The notes under the pieces: generated by a model
What the model was told of the DNA's origin: nothing
The model's database searches: none
What the model saw: only the letters and a program-made list of their open reading frames with translations
Translations under genes and position numbers: made by a program
Assembly: GCA_016213205.1 (NCBI GenBank)
Contig: JACRAZ010000096.1
Coordinates: forward strand, 1 to 52,327
Source: Burkholderiales bacterium
GTDB lineage: Bacteria; Pseudomonadota; Gammaproteobacteria; Burkholderiales; Burkholderiaceae_C
Reading direction: 5' to 3'
Length of the DNA stretch: 52,327 nt
In this document: positions 8,201 through 16,555 of the stretch, piece after piece
Numbering within the stretch: the stretch's first letter is position 1
How the letters are laid out: each line of letters starts with the position of its first letter

Positions 8201-10194
8201 GCCGCGCCGCGCGAAACCTGCCCCGTGGCCGAATGCACCAGCGACAAGCGTGGCGCTGCGTCGGCCGACGCGTCATGTCGCGGCGGCGAGGCCGCCAGGA
8301 TGCGCAACTGGTCCACCGCGGCGTCGATACGTTCGGCCGTCTGTTGAAGGCGCTGGTCCTGCGCCTCGACTTCGCTGATGCGCTGCTCGAGTTCACCCTC
8401 GGCGGCCTGGATGCGCGTGAAGGCCTCGCGCCGGTGCTGCAGGCTGCGCCGGCGCTCGCGCAGCTGGCTTTCCATCTGCGAGGTGGAGGCCTTGCTCCAG
8501 AGCTCGATCTCGACCGCAGCGCTCTCGAACACCACCCGCAGTCGCGACAGCAACACCTGCAGGAACTGCGACAGGAAGCCCGGCTCCGACAAGCGCCACA
8601 GCTTGGTGAAGCCGAAGTAGCGGCTGTAGCTGGCCTCGATGCGTTGCAGCTCGCGGCGATAGCCATCCAGGGTGGGCTTGGGCGCCGCACCGAGCGAGAA
8701 CCCGAAATCGGCGTTCAGCTGGCGATGGGTGGCCGCCAGCATCTGGTCAAGCTCCTCGATGGACTTGTCCGCATCGTCGAACAGCGTGCGCAGGCGCTGC
8801 CCCAGCTGGGTGAACGCCTTGCCCGCACCCAGCTTGAAGAAGCTTGACTCGCTGTCGCTCTGCATGCGCGCAATCTCGGCGCGCACACGATCGCTGGACA
8901 GCATGTGCAGCACCTCGCGCAGTTGTCGCGACTGCACCGCGCGCAGCGCCGCCAGGCGCGGCATGCATTGTTCGAACGCCGTGGCATCACTCTCAAACCG
9001 GCGGCTCATGAGCTGCAGCTTGGAACTGCTCTTGCCACGCAATGCGCGCAGATCCAGCAGCTGTTCAGTGACCTGGCGCCGGCGGTCGGTGAGCCGGCGC
9101 AGTGCGCGCTGCTGCAGCACCAGCACACTGTCTTCCACCATGCGGCCGATCACCGCACTGCGCTGCGGCAGCAGTTCGGTGGCCAGCGCATGCTCCAGCG
9201 CGGGCAGGCCGCCGTCACCTTCAGTGTCGGCGCCCAGCCTGGCCATCAGGGCCTCGCGGGCCGACAGCGGGAACACCCGCTGGGACGGCACGCCCAGGGT
9301 CTCGGCCACCGAGCTGCACTGGTGGCGCACCTGGGCGTGGATCTGGGCCGAATCCAGCAGCGGGTCGTTCAGGATGTCGATCTTGTTCAGCACGACAAAG
9401 CGCTCGAGCGACCGATCGCCGAGATGGTCACGCCAGATCGCCAGGTCAGACCGGGTCACGCCGGTGTCGGCGGCGAGCAGGAACACGATCGCGTGGGCCG
9501 AGGGCAGCAGGCCCAGCGTCAGCTCGGGTTCGGCGCCGATGGCATTGAGCCCCGGCGTGTCCACCACCACCAGGCCGCGCTTGAGCAGCGGGTGCGGGTA
9601 GTTGATCAGCGCATGGCGCCAGGCTGGCACCTCCACCTCGTCGTGTTCGTCACGCGGCGGGTTGTCTTCGGGGTGATCATCGTTCCACAGCCCGAGGTCA
9701 CGCGCCTCGTCGAGCGAGACACGCTGGGTGCGGGTCACTTCCTCGAGCACCTGGGCCAGGGCATGCGGGTCGCTCACCGGCAGCGGCCGGTTGTGCCACA
9801 GGTCGGCACGCGTGCGCAGCGCAGACACCGGCTGCCCGCCCCGGCGCGTGCTGATCGGCAGCAGCGACAACATCGGCGTGTCCTGCGGATCCCAGGCCAG
9901 CTCCACCGGGCACATGGTCGTGCGCCCTGGCGTGGCGGGCAGCACCCGCCGGCCGGTGTCGGCAAAAAACAGCGCGTTGATCAGCTCGGACTTGCCACGC
10001 GAGAACTCGGCCACGAAGGCCAGCACCAGGCGGTCCGAGGCCAGCCGCTGGCGCAGCGTGGTGGCCAGCCCGGCCGCGTCTGCGTCCAGCACGTCCTGGT
10101 CGGCCAGCAAGGTGGCGAACTGCTCGATGCGGCGGTCAAGGGAGCGGCGCCAATCGGCCAGCGAGTCGAGATCGCGCGACAGGGTCGTGGACAT
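8197..10194 (-). CDS. Dynamin-family GTPase (bacterial dynamin-like protein)
   Basis: The 665-aa protein carries a large-GTPase domain: P-loop FSRGKSELINALF (about residues 64-76), G2 threonines in PGRTTMCPVEL, G3 VVDTPGLNAIG and G4 VLNKIDIL. Helical stalk and coiled-coil segments follow (EGELEQRISEVEAQDQRLQQ near residue 620). This is the layout of bacterial dynamin-like proteins, which bind and remodel membranes or protect them from stress. No transmembrane helix was recognised, so membrane contact would be peripheral. It lies between mutM and mutY and overlaps mutY by 4 bases. The link to oxidative DNA repair is only positional. Confidence 0.85.
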   Translation of the reverse strand: MSTTLSRDLDSLADWRRSLDRRIEQFATLLADQDVLDADAAGLATTLRQRLASDRLVLAFVAEFSRGKSELINALFFADTGRRVLPATPGRTTMCPVELAWDPQDTPMLSLLPISTRRGGQPVSALRTRADLWHNRPLPVSDPHALAQVLEEVTRTQRVSLDEARDLGLWNDDHPEDNPPRDEHDEVEVPAWRHALINYPHPLLKRGLVVVDTPGLNAIGAEPELTLGLLPSAHAIVFLLAADTGVTRSDLAIWRDHLGDRSLERFVVLNKIDILNDPLLDSAQIHAQVRHQCSSVAETLGVPSQRVFPLSAREALMARLGADTEGDGGLPALEHALATELLPQRSAVIGRMVEDSVLVLQQRALRRLTDRRRQVTEQLLDLRALRGKSSSKLQLMSRRFESDATAFEQCMPRLAALRAVQSRQLREVLHMLSSDRVRAEIARMQSDSESSFFKLGAGKAFTQLGQRLRTLFDDADKSIEELDQMLAATHRQLNADFGFSLGAAPKPTLDGYRRELQRIEASYSRYFGFTKLWRLSEPGFLSQFLQVLLSRLRVVFESAAVEIELWSKASTSQMESQLRERRRSLQHRREAFTRIQAAEGELEQRISEVEAQDQRLQQTAERIDAAVDQLRILAASPPRHDASADAAPRLSLVHSATGQVSRGAA

Positions 10195-10323
10195 GAATCA
10201 ATCGCCCGGGGGAATCGGCGCATCCTAGCGCATGGCATTGCGCCCGAAATTGCAATAAAGGCAACTGTTCACCCGGAGTTGTGCCGTCCCGGATGCCCAT
10301 TGCTGGGCGCGTCTGCGGCGACC

Positions 10324-11163
10324 TCAGCGTCGCTGGCAGCCCGAGCAGAAGTAGGTGGCGCGCTGGCCCTGCACGATGCGGCGCACCACGCCGCCGCAGC
10401 GCGCGCAAGCCTGGCCAGCCCGCCCGTAGACGGCTGCCTCTTGCTGGAACGCGCCGCTCATGCCGTGCGCGTCACGAAAGTCACGCAAGGTCGAGCCACC
10501 GAGCGCGATGGCGCGCGACAGCGTCTCGCGCACTGCTCGCAGCAGCTTTTCGCACCGGGCCAGGCTGAGCCGATCGCAACGCGCCCGCGGGTCGATGCCG
10601 GCCTGGAACAGGGCCTCGCTGACATAGATGTTGCCGGCGCCCACCACCAGGTCGCCGGCCAGCAAGGCCGCCTTGATGTGGGTTCGGCGGCGGCGCAAGG
10701 CCTGGTGCAGGCTGCGCGGCGTCAATGCCGGATCGAAGGGTTCCGGGCCCAGGTTCGACAGCAACCGGGCCGCCGGATCCACGTCCAGCGCCTCGGACCA
10801 GACCACCGCGCCAAAACGCCGGGGATCCGTCAGGCGCAAGGTGCCACGGGTGGTGGCGAGTTCGAAGTGATCGTGCGGCCCGGCTTGGGTCGGCGCATCG
10901 CAGAGCCCGAGCGAACCGGACATGCCCAGGTGTATCAGCAGTCCGCCACGTGCCGTGCACGCCGGCGCCGGGCCTTCCAGCGGCATCCACAGGTACTTGC
11001 CGCGTCGCCCCATCAGCCCCACCCAGGTGCCCAGCAGGGCCTCGGGCGCGCATCCCAGCGGCCAGCGCAGCGGCTTGCCCATGCGCACGGCCTCGACCCG
11101 CGCACCGCGCAGGCGCTCGGCCAGGGTCAGGCGTGTCACTTCGACCTCTGGCAGCTCGGGCAT
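10324..11163 (-). CDS. mutM: Formamidopyrimidine-DNA glycosylase
   Basis: Excises 8-oxoguanine and formamidopyrimidines and nicks the abasic site. The 279-aa protein begins MPELPEVEV, with catalytic Pro2 and Glu3. It has the lysine loop GRRGKYLW, HLGMSGSL, TDPRRFGAV, the H2TH helix region GNIYVSEALFQAGIDP, and a C-terminal zinc finger C-x2-C-x16-C-x2-C (CARCGG...CSGC) ending QRR. All catalytic elements are present. It is divergent from the TPR gene at 11214. With mutY in the same block, both DNA glycosylases of the GO system are here. Confidence 0.97.
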   Translation of the reverse strand: MPELPEVEVTRLTLAERLRGARVEAVRMGKPLRWPLGCAPEALLGTWVGLMGRRGKYLWMPLEGPAPACTARGGLLIHLGMSGSLGLCDAPTQAGPHDHFELATTRGTLRLTDPRRFGAVVWSEALDVDPAARLLSNLGPEPFDPALTPRSLHQALRRRRTHIKAALLAGDLVVGAGNIYVSEALFQAGIDPRARCDRLSLARCEKLLRAVRETLSRAIALGGSTLRDFRDAHGMSGAFQQEAAVYGRAGQACARCGGVVRRIVQGQRATYFCSGCQRR

Positions 11164-11184
11164 CGCGGAATTATGGGCGGCAAA

Positions 11185-11190
11185 TAGAAT
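11185..11190 (+). promoter_or_regulatory. Probable -10 element for the TPR gene
   Basis: TAGAAT lies 24 bases before the ATG at 11214, in the 50-base divergent gap with mutM. No good -35 is visible 17 bases upstream. The gap length and the aggagt ribosome site downstream make this the best promoter candidate. Confidence 0.4.
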
Positions 11191-11213
11191 CCATCGCTCT
11201 TTCAGGAGTGACG

Positions 11214-13055
11214 ATGGCCGGTTTCAACCCTCGGGCAGGCAACAGGTGGCGTCGCGCTGCGCTGGCCATGGCCTTCGTGGCGACATGTGCCCAAGCCCAG
11301 GAGCGGCCGCGCCCGCCGGCGCCGGCCAAGGCACCCGCCAATGCGCCTGAGCCGGCGCCTGTGAGCAACTCCCGATTGGATGCGCCGCTGTTCTACCAGC
11401 TGCTCATCGGCGAGTTGGAGCTTCGGGAAGGTCGTGTCGGCAGTGCCTTCGAAGTGATGCTCGACGCCGCACGCCGCAGTGGAGACGACAAGCTCTACCA
11501 GCGCGCGATCGAGATCGCGATGCAATCCCGCGCCGGTGAACAGGCCTTGTCCGCGGCCCGCACCTGGCGGCAGGCGCGTCCCAAGTCGATCGATGCGTTG
11601 CGCTTCGAGGCGCAGATCCTGCTGGCGCTGAACCGGATCGACGAGATGGCGGCGCCGCTGAGCCTGTGGCTGGCGGAAGTGCCGCTGCTGGAGCGCCCGG
11701 CCTTGATCTCAGCACTGCCGCGCCTGCTGCATCGCGCCCCTGATCGGAAGCAAGCGTTGGCCTTGGCCGAACGCGTGCTGGAGCCCTATCGCACCGACCC
11801 GGGCTCCCGGGTCGCGGCCTTGGTGGCGCTGGGACGCACGCACCTGGCCGCCGGCAACGCCGGCCAAGCCCTGGCCCTGGCACACCAGGCCCAGGCCGTG
11901 GAGCCTCAGGCCATCGGCCCGGCGCTGCTGGCGCTGGACATGCTGCCGGGCTCGACGGAAGCCGAGCGTCTGCTCAAGCAGTACCTGGCCCTGCCTGACG
12001 CCGAACCCGGCGTTCGCCTGGGTTATGTGCAGACGCTGACCCAGTCGCAACGATATGCCGATGCCTCGGCCCAACTGGAGGTGCTGACGCAGCAGCGCCC
12101 GATGCTGCCGCAACCCTGGCTCTCGCTCGGAGCCCTGCGGGTGGAGCTGAAGCAGGCGCGCGAGGCTGAGGCTGCGTTGCAGCACTACCTCGAACTCGTC
12201 GGGCGCACGGACACTGCCCCGCCGCCCGACAAGGCCGACAAGGCTGACAAGGCCGATGAGGATGACGCCAGGCCGGCCGACACCTCGCGGGACCTGACCC
12301 AGGCCTGGCTGCTGCTGGCCCAGGCGGCCGAACTGCGCAGCGACCTGAAAGCCGCCGAGTCCTGGCTGGCGCGCATCGACAACCCCCAGCGCGCGCTGGA
12401 GGTGCAATCGCGCAAGGCCTCGATCCTGGCACGCCAAGGGAAGCTGCGGGAGGCGCGCGCGTTGATCCAGGCCGTGCCCGAGCGCAAACCCGAGGATGCG
12501 CGCGCCAAGCTGCTGGCCGAGGCGCAGGTGCTGCGCGAGTCCAAGCGCTGGCGCGACGCGGCCTCATTGCTGTCGGATGGCAACAAGCGCTTTCCCGACG
12601 ACGTGGACCTGCTCTACGAGCAGGCCATGGCCGAGGAAAAGGTCGAACGTTTTGCCGAGATGGAACGCCTGCTGCGCCGGGTCATGGACCTCAATCCCAA
12701 GCACCCGCATGCACCGAATGCGCTGGGTTACTCGCTGGCCGATCGCAACCTGCGCTTGCCCGAGGCGCGCGACCTGATCCGCCGCGCGCTGGACCTCTCC
12801 CCTGGCGACCCGTTCATCACCGACAGCCTGGGCTGGGTCGAGTTCCGCCTTGGCAACCGCGACGAAGCAGCCCGATTGCTGCGCGAGGCCTACCGGTCCC
12901 GGCCCGACACCGAGATCGCCGCCCACCTTGGCGAAGTGCTGTGGGCCATGGGCCAGCGCGACGAAGCGCGCCGCATCTGGCAGGACGCCCGCGGACGTGA
13001 TGCCGACAACGAGGTGCTCCGCGAAACGCTGGTTCGCCTGAAGGTCAGCCTGTGA
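11214..13055 (+). CDS. Secreted tetratricopeptide-repeat protein
   Basis: The 613-aa protein starts at the ATG at 11214, preceded by caggag. Residues 1-29 look like a Sec signal (RWRR, then ALAMAFVATCAQA). A proline/alanine linker follows, then a long series of helical TPR pairs. C-terminal repeats show the pattern well (NPKHPHAPNALGYSLADRN and SPGDPFITDSLGWVEFRLGN). An acidic/lysine tandem DKADKADKADED at about residues 339-350 comes from a 9-base repeat. Homologues precede lolB in many betaproteobacteria; the function is probably envelope scaffolding, but unproven. The next gene is an outer-membrane lipoprotein factor, consistent with an envelope role. Confidence 0.85.
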   Translation: MAGFNPRAGNRWRRAALAMAFVATCAQAQERPRPPAPAKAPANAPEPAPVSNSRLDAPLFYQLLIGELELREGRVGSAFEVMLDAARRSGDDKLYQRAIEIAMQSRAGEQALSAARTWRQARPKSIDALRFEAQILLALNRIDEMAAPLSLWLAEVPLLERPALISALPRLLHRAPDRKQALALAERVLEPYRTDPGSRVAALVALGRTHLAAGNAGQALALAHQAQAVEPQAIGPALLALDMLPGSTEAERLLKQYLALPDAEPGVRLGYVQTLTQSQRYADASAQLEVLTQQRPMLPQPWLSLGALRVELKQAREAEAALQHYLELVGRTDTAPPPDKADKADKADEDDARPADTSRDLTQAWLLLAQAAELRSDLKAAESWLARIDNPQRALEVQSRKASILARQGKLREARALIQAVPERKPEDARAKLLAEAQVLRESKRWRDAASLLSDGNKRFPDDVDLLYEQAMAEEKVERFAEMERLLRRVMDLNPKHPHAPNALGYSLADRNLRLPEARDLIRRALDLSPGDPFITDSLGWVEFRLGNRDEAARLLREAYRSRPDTEIAAHLGEVLWAMGQRDEARRIWQDARGRDADNEVLRETLVRLKVSL

Positions 13056-13155
13056 GGCACGGTGGGCTGCGCGCGTGCGCTTCGGTCGGGTTGCGCGTTG
13101 GCCGGCCGCTGTCTCGCGTGGGCGAGGTTCCGGGCACGCCCGGAACCGCACCCGC

Positions 13156-13707
13156 ATGAGTCCTGGCCCGCGATTCACCTTCGGGCGGTGGCGCCGGCTG
13201 GCCGCCACGGTGGCGATGGCCGCGATGGCGGGATGTGCCAGCACGCCCGCGCCCGTTCCGCTGGGCGACACACTGGCGGGCCGGCTGGCCGTGCGTGTCG
13301 AGAGCCAGCCGACAAGAAGCCTCAGTGCGAGCTTCGAGCTCTGCGGCACCCCGGAACGCGGCCGACTCACCCTCAACGGTCCACTGGGCACCACGGCAGC
13401 CCAGGCCACCTGGGCGCCTGGTCAGGCCACCCTGGTCACCAGCGACGGACGGACCGACTACCCGGACCTCGACACCTTGTCCACCGAGGCGCTGGGCGAG
13501 CGCATCCCGCTCACCGCCTTGTTCGACTGGCTGCGCGGCCGCGCATGGCTGGGTGCTGCCACCATTCAGCGGCAGGACGGCACGCCGGGTTTCGTGCAAC
13601 TGGGCTGGGAGATCAGCCTGGCGCGCTTCACGGAGGGCTGGGTCGAGGCGCGGCGCATCGCGGCCCCGGTGGTGGTTGTGCGCGCCCGGGTCGACACCGC
13701 CCCCTGA
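13156..13707 (+). CDS. lolB: Outer-membrane lipoprotein insertion factor LolB
   Basis: LolB receives lipoproteins from LolA and inserts them into the outer membrane. The 183-aa precursor has a basic N-terminus, a hydrophobic stretch and a lipobox ending MAGC at Cys27, giving a lipoprotein anchored through that cysteine. Downstream are GRLAVRVES and SLSASFELCGTPERGRLTLN, typical of the beta-barrel half of LolB. The start at 13156 is chosen because it places the signal peptide correctly; an earlier in-frame ATG would add an Arg-rich extension. It lies between a secreted TPR gene and ispE, the usual Burkholderiales order. Confidence 0.88.
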   Translation: MSPGPRFTFGRWRRLAATVAMAAMAGCASTPAPVPLGDTLAGRLAVRVESQPTRSLSASFELCGTPERGRLTLNGPLGTTAAQATWAPGQATLVTSDGRTDYPDLDTLSTEALGERIPLTALFDWLRGRAWLGAATIQRQDGTPGFVQLGWEISLARFTEGWVEARRIAAPVVVVRARVDTAP

Positions 13708-13709
13708 CC

Positions 13710-14585
13710 ATGCGCGCGCTCTACGACATCCCTGCACCGGCCAAGCTGAACCTGTTCCTGCACGTGACCGGTCGGCGCAGAGACGGCTACCACCTGCTGC
13801 AGTCGGTGTTCGTGCTGCTCGACTGGTGCGACACGCTGCATTTTGAACGCCGCGACGACGGCGTGCTTCAGCGGCACGATCTCGGCCCAGCCTTGCCCGC
13901 CGATGACCTGTGCCTGCGCGCAGCACGCACGCTGCAGCATGCAAGCGGTTCAGCACTGGGCGCCGACATCTCGCTGCAAAAACGAGTGCCGTGGGGCGCT
14001 GGTCTGGGCGGTGGCAGTTCCGATGCGGCCAGCACCCTGCTGGCACTGAACCGGCTCTGGTGCCTGCACTGGCCGCGCGAACGCTTGCAGGCACTGGCGC
14101 TCACGCTGGGTGCCGACGTGCCATTCTTCGTGGGCGGACACAACGCATTCGTTGAAGGGATCGGCGAACACCTCACGCCGATCAGGCTGGACCCGCAGTG
14201 TTTCGCCGTGGTGAAACCCGAGGCATCGATCGAGACAGCATCGATTTTTCGCAGCCCCCTGCTGCGGCGCGATACCGATGCTGTTATAGTCATGGACTTT
14301 CTCGCAGACACCCAACTGCAGCAACGGTTGTCGGGGGGATTTGGCCGCAATGATTTGCAGCCTGCCGCCGAAAACACGTGCCCCGAGGTGGCCCAGGCCG
14401 CCCGCTGGTTGGAAGCCCGCTTCGGCAACAGCCGCATGTCGGGGTCCGGCAGTGCAGTGTTTTCGAGAATGGGCACAGGCAGCCAGCCTGGGGCGACTTG
14501 GGGTGCGGACGAACTCCCGCCCCACTGGGTCGGCCGCATGTGCCGCAGTCTGGTTCACCATCCGCTGGTCGGCTGGGCAGACTGA
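13710..14585 (+). CDS. ispE: 4-diphosphocytidyl-2-C-methyl-D-erythritol kinase
   Basis: Phosphorylates CDP-methylerythritol in the MEP route to isoprenoids. The 291-aa protein has the IspE N-terminus PAPAKLNLFLHVTGRRRDGYH, the GHMP ATP-binding loop PWGAGLGGGSSDAAS (about residues 95-109) and the C-terminal MSGSGSAVF motif. The ATG follows the lolB stop after two bases, so the pair is likely co-translated. The C-terminal tail is slightly longer than usual after the GSGS motif. The pathway connects with ispB elsewhere in the window, which uses the resulting prenyl units. Confidence 0.95.
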   Translation: MRALYDIPAPAKLNLFLHVTGRRRDGYHLLQSVFVLLDWCDTLHFERRDDGVLQRHDLGPALPADDLCLRAARTLQHASGSALGADISLQKRVPWGAGLGGGSSDAASTLLALNRLWCLHWPRERLQALALTLGADVPFFVGGHNAFVEGIGEHLTPIRLDPQCFAVVKPEASIETASIFRSPLLRRDTDAVIVMDFLADTQLQQRLSGGFGRNDLQPAAENTCPEVAQAARWLEARFGNSRMSGSGSAVFSRMGTGSQPGATWGADELPPHWVGRMCRSLVHHPLVGWAD

Positions 14586-14623
14586 TCAGGTTTGAAGGGT
14601 TCGGCGCAAGCCGGGTCCTGTGT

Positions 14624-14700
14624 AGGGGAGTCGCCAAGTTGGTTAAGGCATCGGATTTTGATTCCGACATGCGAGGGTTCGAGTCCTTCCTCCCCTGCCA
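14624..14700 (+). tRNA. tRNA-Gln (UUG)
   Basis: Acceptor AGGGGAG pairs with CTCCCCT, discriminator G, encoded CCA. The anticodon loop TTTTGAT within CGGAT-TTTTGAT-TCCGA gives UUG. The T arm is GAGGG-TTCGAGT-CCTTC (one G-T pair). The gene lies between ispE and prs, its standard place in Burkholderiales. Confidence 0.96.
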
Positions 14701-14754
14701 AACATCTTCGACGCACCAATCCCACTGGTCCTGAAAGCCTCCACGGAGCGAGCC

Positions 14755-15717
14755 GTGCTGTTCAACACTGTGCTGTTCACCGGCAACGCGAATCCCGCCC
14801 TGGCCCAGGAGATCGCCAAGAGCCTCGGCGTCGAGCTCGGCAAGGCCAGTGTCGGCCGCTTCTCCGACGGCGAGGTCACCGTCGAGATCCATCAGAACGT
14901 GCGCGCGCGCGACGTGTTCGTCGTGCAGTCCACCTGCGCGCCGACCAACGAGAACCTGATGGAATTGCTGATCATGGTCGATGCGTTGAAGCGCGCCAGC
15001 GCGCGCCGCATCACGGCCGTGATCCCGTACTACGGCTATGCGCGTCAGGACCGCCGCCCACGCTCGATGCGCGTGCCCATCAGCGCCAAGGTGGTCGCGA
15101 ACCTGCTCGAGACCGTGGGCGTGGAGCGCGTGCTGACGATGGACCTGCACGCCGACCAGATCCAGGGCTTCTTCGACATCCCGGTCGACAACATCTACGC
15201 CTCGCCGGTGCTGCTGTCCGACCTGAAGAGCAAGGCCTATCCCGACCTCGTGGTCGTGTCGCCCGACGTCGGCGGCGTGGTGCGTGCGCGGGCGCTGGCC
15301 AAGCAACTGGGCAGCGATCTGGCCATCATCGACAAGCGCCGGCCCAAGGCCAACGTGTCCGAGGTGATGCACGTCATCGGTGAGATCGAGGGCCGCAACT
15401 GCGTGATCATGGACGACATGATCGACACCGCCGGCACGCTGGTCAAAGCGGCCGAGGTGCTGAAGGAGCGCGGTGCCAAGCGCGTGTTCGCCTACTGCAC
15501 GCACCCCATCTTCTCGGGCCCGGCGATCGATCGCATCGCCAACAGCCAGCTCGACGAGGTCGTCATCACCAACACGATTCCGCTGTCCGACGCGGCCAAG
15601 GCCTGCAAGAAGATCCGCCAGCTGTCCGTGGCCTTCCTGTTTGCCGAGACCATCCGTCGCATCTCCGATGGCGAGTCGGTCACCTCGCTGTTCGCGGAGC
15701 AGAACAACAACTTCTGA
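14755..15717 (+). CDS. prs: Ribose-phosphate pyrophosphokinase (PRPP synthase)
   Basis: Makes PRPP from ribose-5-phosphate and ATP, feeding purine, pyrimidine, histidine and NAD synthesis. The 320-aa protein has FTGNANPALA, the catalytic flexible-loop region GYARQDRRPRSMRVPISAK, and the PRPP-binding loop DDMIDTAGT with VVSPDVGGVVRA. Start is GTG at 14755 with ggag seven bases upstream. A 13-bp perfect hairpin just after the stop probably ends the transcript. PRPP is the substrate of HisG, also encoded in this window. Confidence 0.97.
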   Translation: MLFNTVLFTGNANPALAQEIAKSLGVELGKASVGRFSDGEVTVEIHQNVRARDVFVVQSTCAPTNENLMELLIMVDALKRASARRITAVIPYYGYARQDRRPRSMRVPISAKVVANLLETVGVERVLTMDLHADQIQGFFDIPVDNIYASPVLLSDLKSKAYPDLVVVSPDVGGVVRARALAKQLGSDLAIIDKRRPKANVSEVMHVIGEIEGRNCVIMDDMIDTAGTLVKAAEVLKERGAKRVFAYCTHPIFSGPAIDRIANSQLDEVVITNTIPLSDAAKACKKIRQLSVAFLFAETIRRISDGESVTSLFAEQNNNF

Positions 15718-15720
15718 TCG

Positions 15721-15756
15721 TGGAGCAGGCTGCGCATGCAGCCTGCTCCATTCTTC
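15721..15756 (+). terminator. Strong hairpin after prs
   Basis: A perfect 13-bp inverted repeat (15721-15733 and 15738-15750) with loop gcat starts three bases after the prs stop. Only a mixed ttcttct tract follows, so termination may be partial, allowing read-through into rplY. Confidence 0.65.
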
Positions 15757-15818
15757 TGCGGCCTCCGGGCTGCATTCACCCAGGCGCCTGGTCGCGGGCG
15801 CCTCACATGGAGCACACC

Positions 15819-16487
15819 ATGAAATTCGTCGCTTTCGAGCGCAAACTGCAGGGGACCGGAGCGAGCCGCCGCCTGCGCAGTGCCGGCAAGGTGCCTGGCA
15901 TCGTGTACGGTGCGGGCGAGCCCAAGACGATCGAACTCGATCACAACGCGCTGTATTTCGCCCTGAAGAAGGAAGCCTTCCACTCCTCGATCCTCGAGAT
16001 GGAACTGGCCGGCGCCACACAGAAGGTACTGCTGCGCGACTTCCAGATGCACGCCTGGAAGCAACAGGTCCTGCATGTCGACTTCCAGCGCGTGGACGAG
16101 ACCACCCGCCTGCACAAGAAGGTGCCACTGCACTTCTCGGGCGAAGAGAACTCGGTGGCCGTCAAGACCGACAAGTGCCTGGTCAACCACATTGCCACCG
16201 AGGTGGAAGTGGAGTGCCTGGCCACACAACTGCCCGAGTTCATCGCGGTGGACCTGTCGGGACTGGTCAAGGGCCAGTCTCTGCACGCCTCGGACCTGAA
16301 GATGCCCGAAGGCATCAAGGTCGTGCGTCACGGCACGCTGGACCCGGTGATCGTCTCGGCCACGCCGCCGAAGGTCGAAGAAGAAGTGGCACCGGAAGCC
16401 GCCGCCGCGCCGGCTGCGCCGGCCAAGGGTGGCAAGGGTGCACCGGCCAAGGCCGCGCCCGCCAAGGACGCCGCCAAGAAGAAGTGA
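15819..16487 (+). CDS. rplY: 50S ribosomal protein L25/general stress protein Ctc
   Basis: Binds 5S rRNA in the large subunit. The 222-aa product is the long two-domain Ctc type. The N-terminal 5S-binding domain (residues 1-95) includes SRRLRSAGKVPGIVYG. The C-terminal TL5 beta domain follows, with HVDFQRVD and HASDLKMPEGIKV. A low-complexity Ala/Lys/Pro tail (about residues 188-222) ends AAKKK. The ATG at 15819 is preferred over one 12 bases upstream because ggag lies at the right distance before it. A classic terminator follows. Confidence 0.95.
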   Translation: MKFVAFERKLQGTGASRRLRSAGKVPGIVYGAGEPKTIELDHNALYFALKKEAFHSSILEMELAGATQKVLLRDFQMHAWKQQVLHVDFQRVDETTRLHKKVPLHFSGEENSVAVKTDKCLVNHIATEVEVECLATQLPEFIAVDLSGLVKGQSLHASDLKMPEGIKVVRHGTLDPVIVSATPPKVEEEVAPEAAAAPAAPAKGGKGAPAKAAPAKDAAKKK

Positions 16488-16523
16488 CATTGCGGGCCGG
16501 CACCGGCCCCTTGCGCTTCAAGA

Positions 16524-16546
16524 GCCCCGCAGTGCGGGGCTTTTTT
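16524..16546 (+). terminator. Rho-independent terminator of rplY
   Basis: A 7-bp stem gccccgc/gcggggc with a 3-base loop is followed directly by six T residues. It lies 37 bases after the rplY stop and just before the convergent 3' end of ald. Confidence 0.92.
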
Positions 16547-16555
16547 CATGGGTCG

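Noticed and set aside
8905..11187. Plus-strand open frame of 760 codons across the dynamin-like gene and mutM
   Set aside because: Spans two well-supported minus-strand genes and their spacer; His/Gln-rich shadow.
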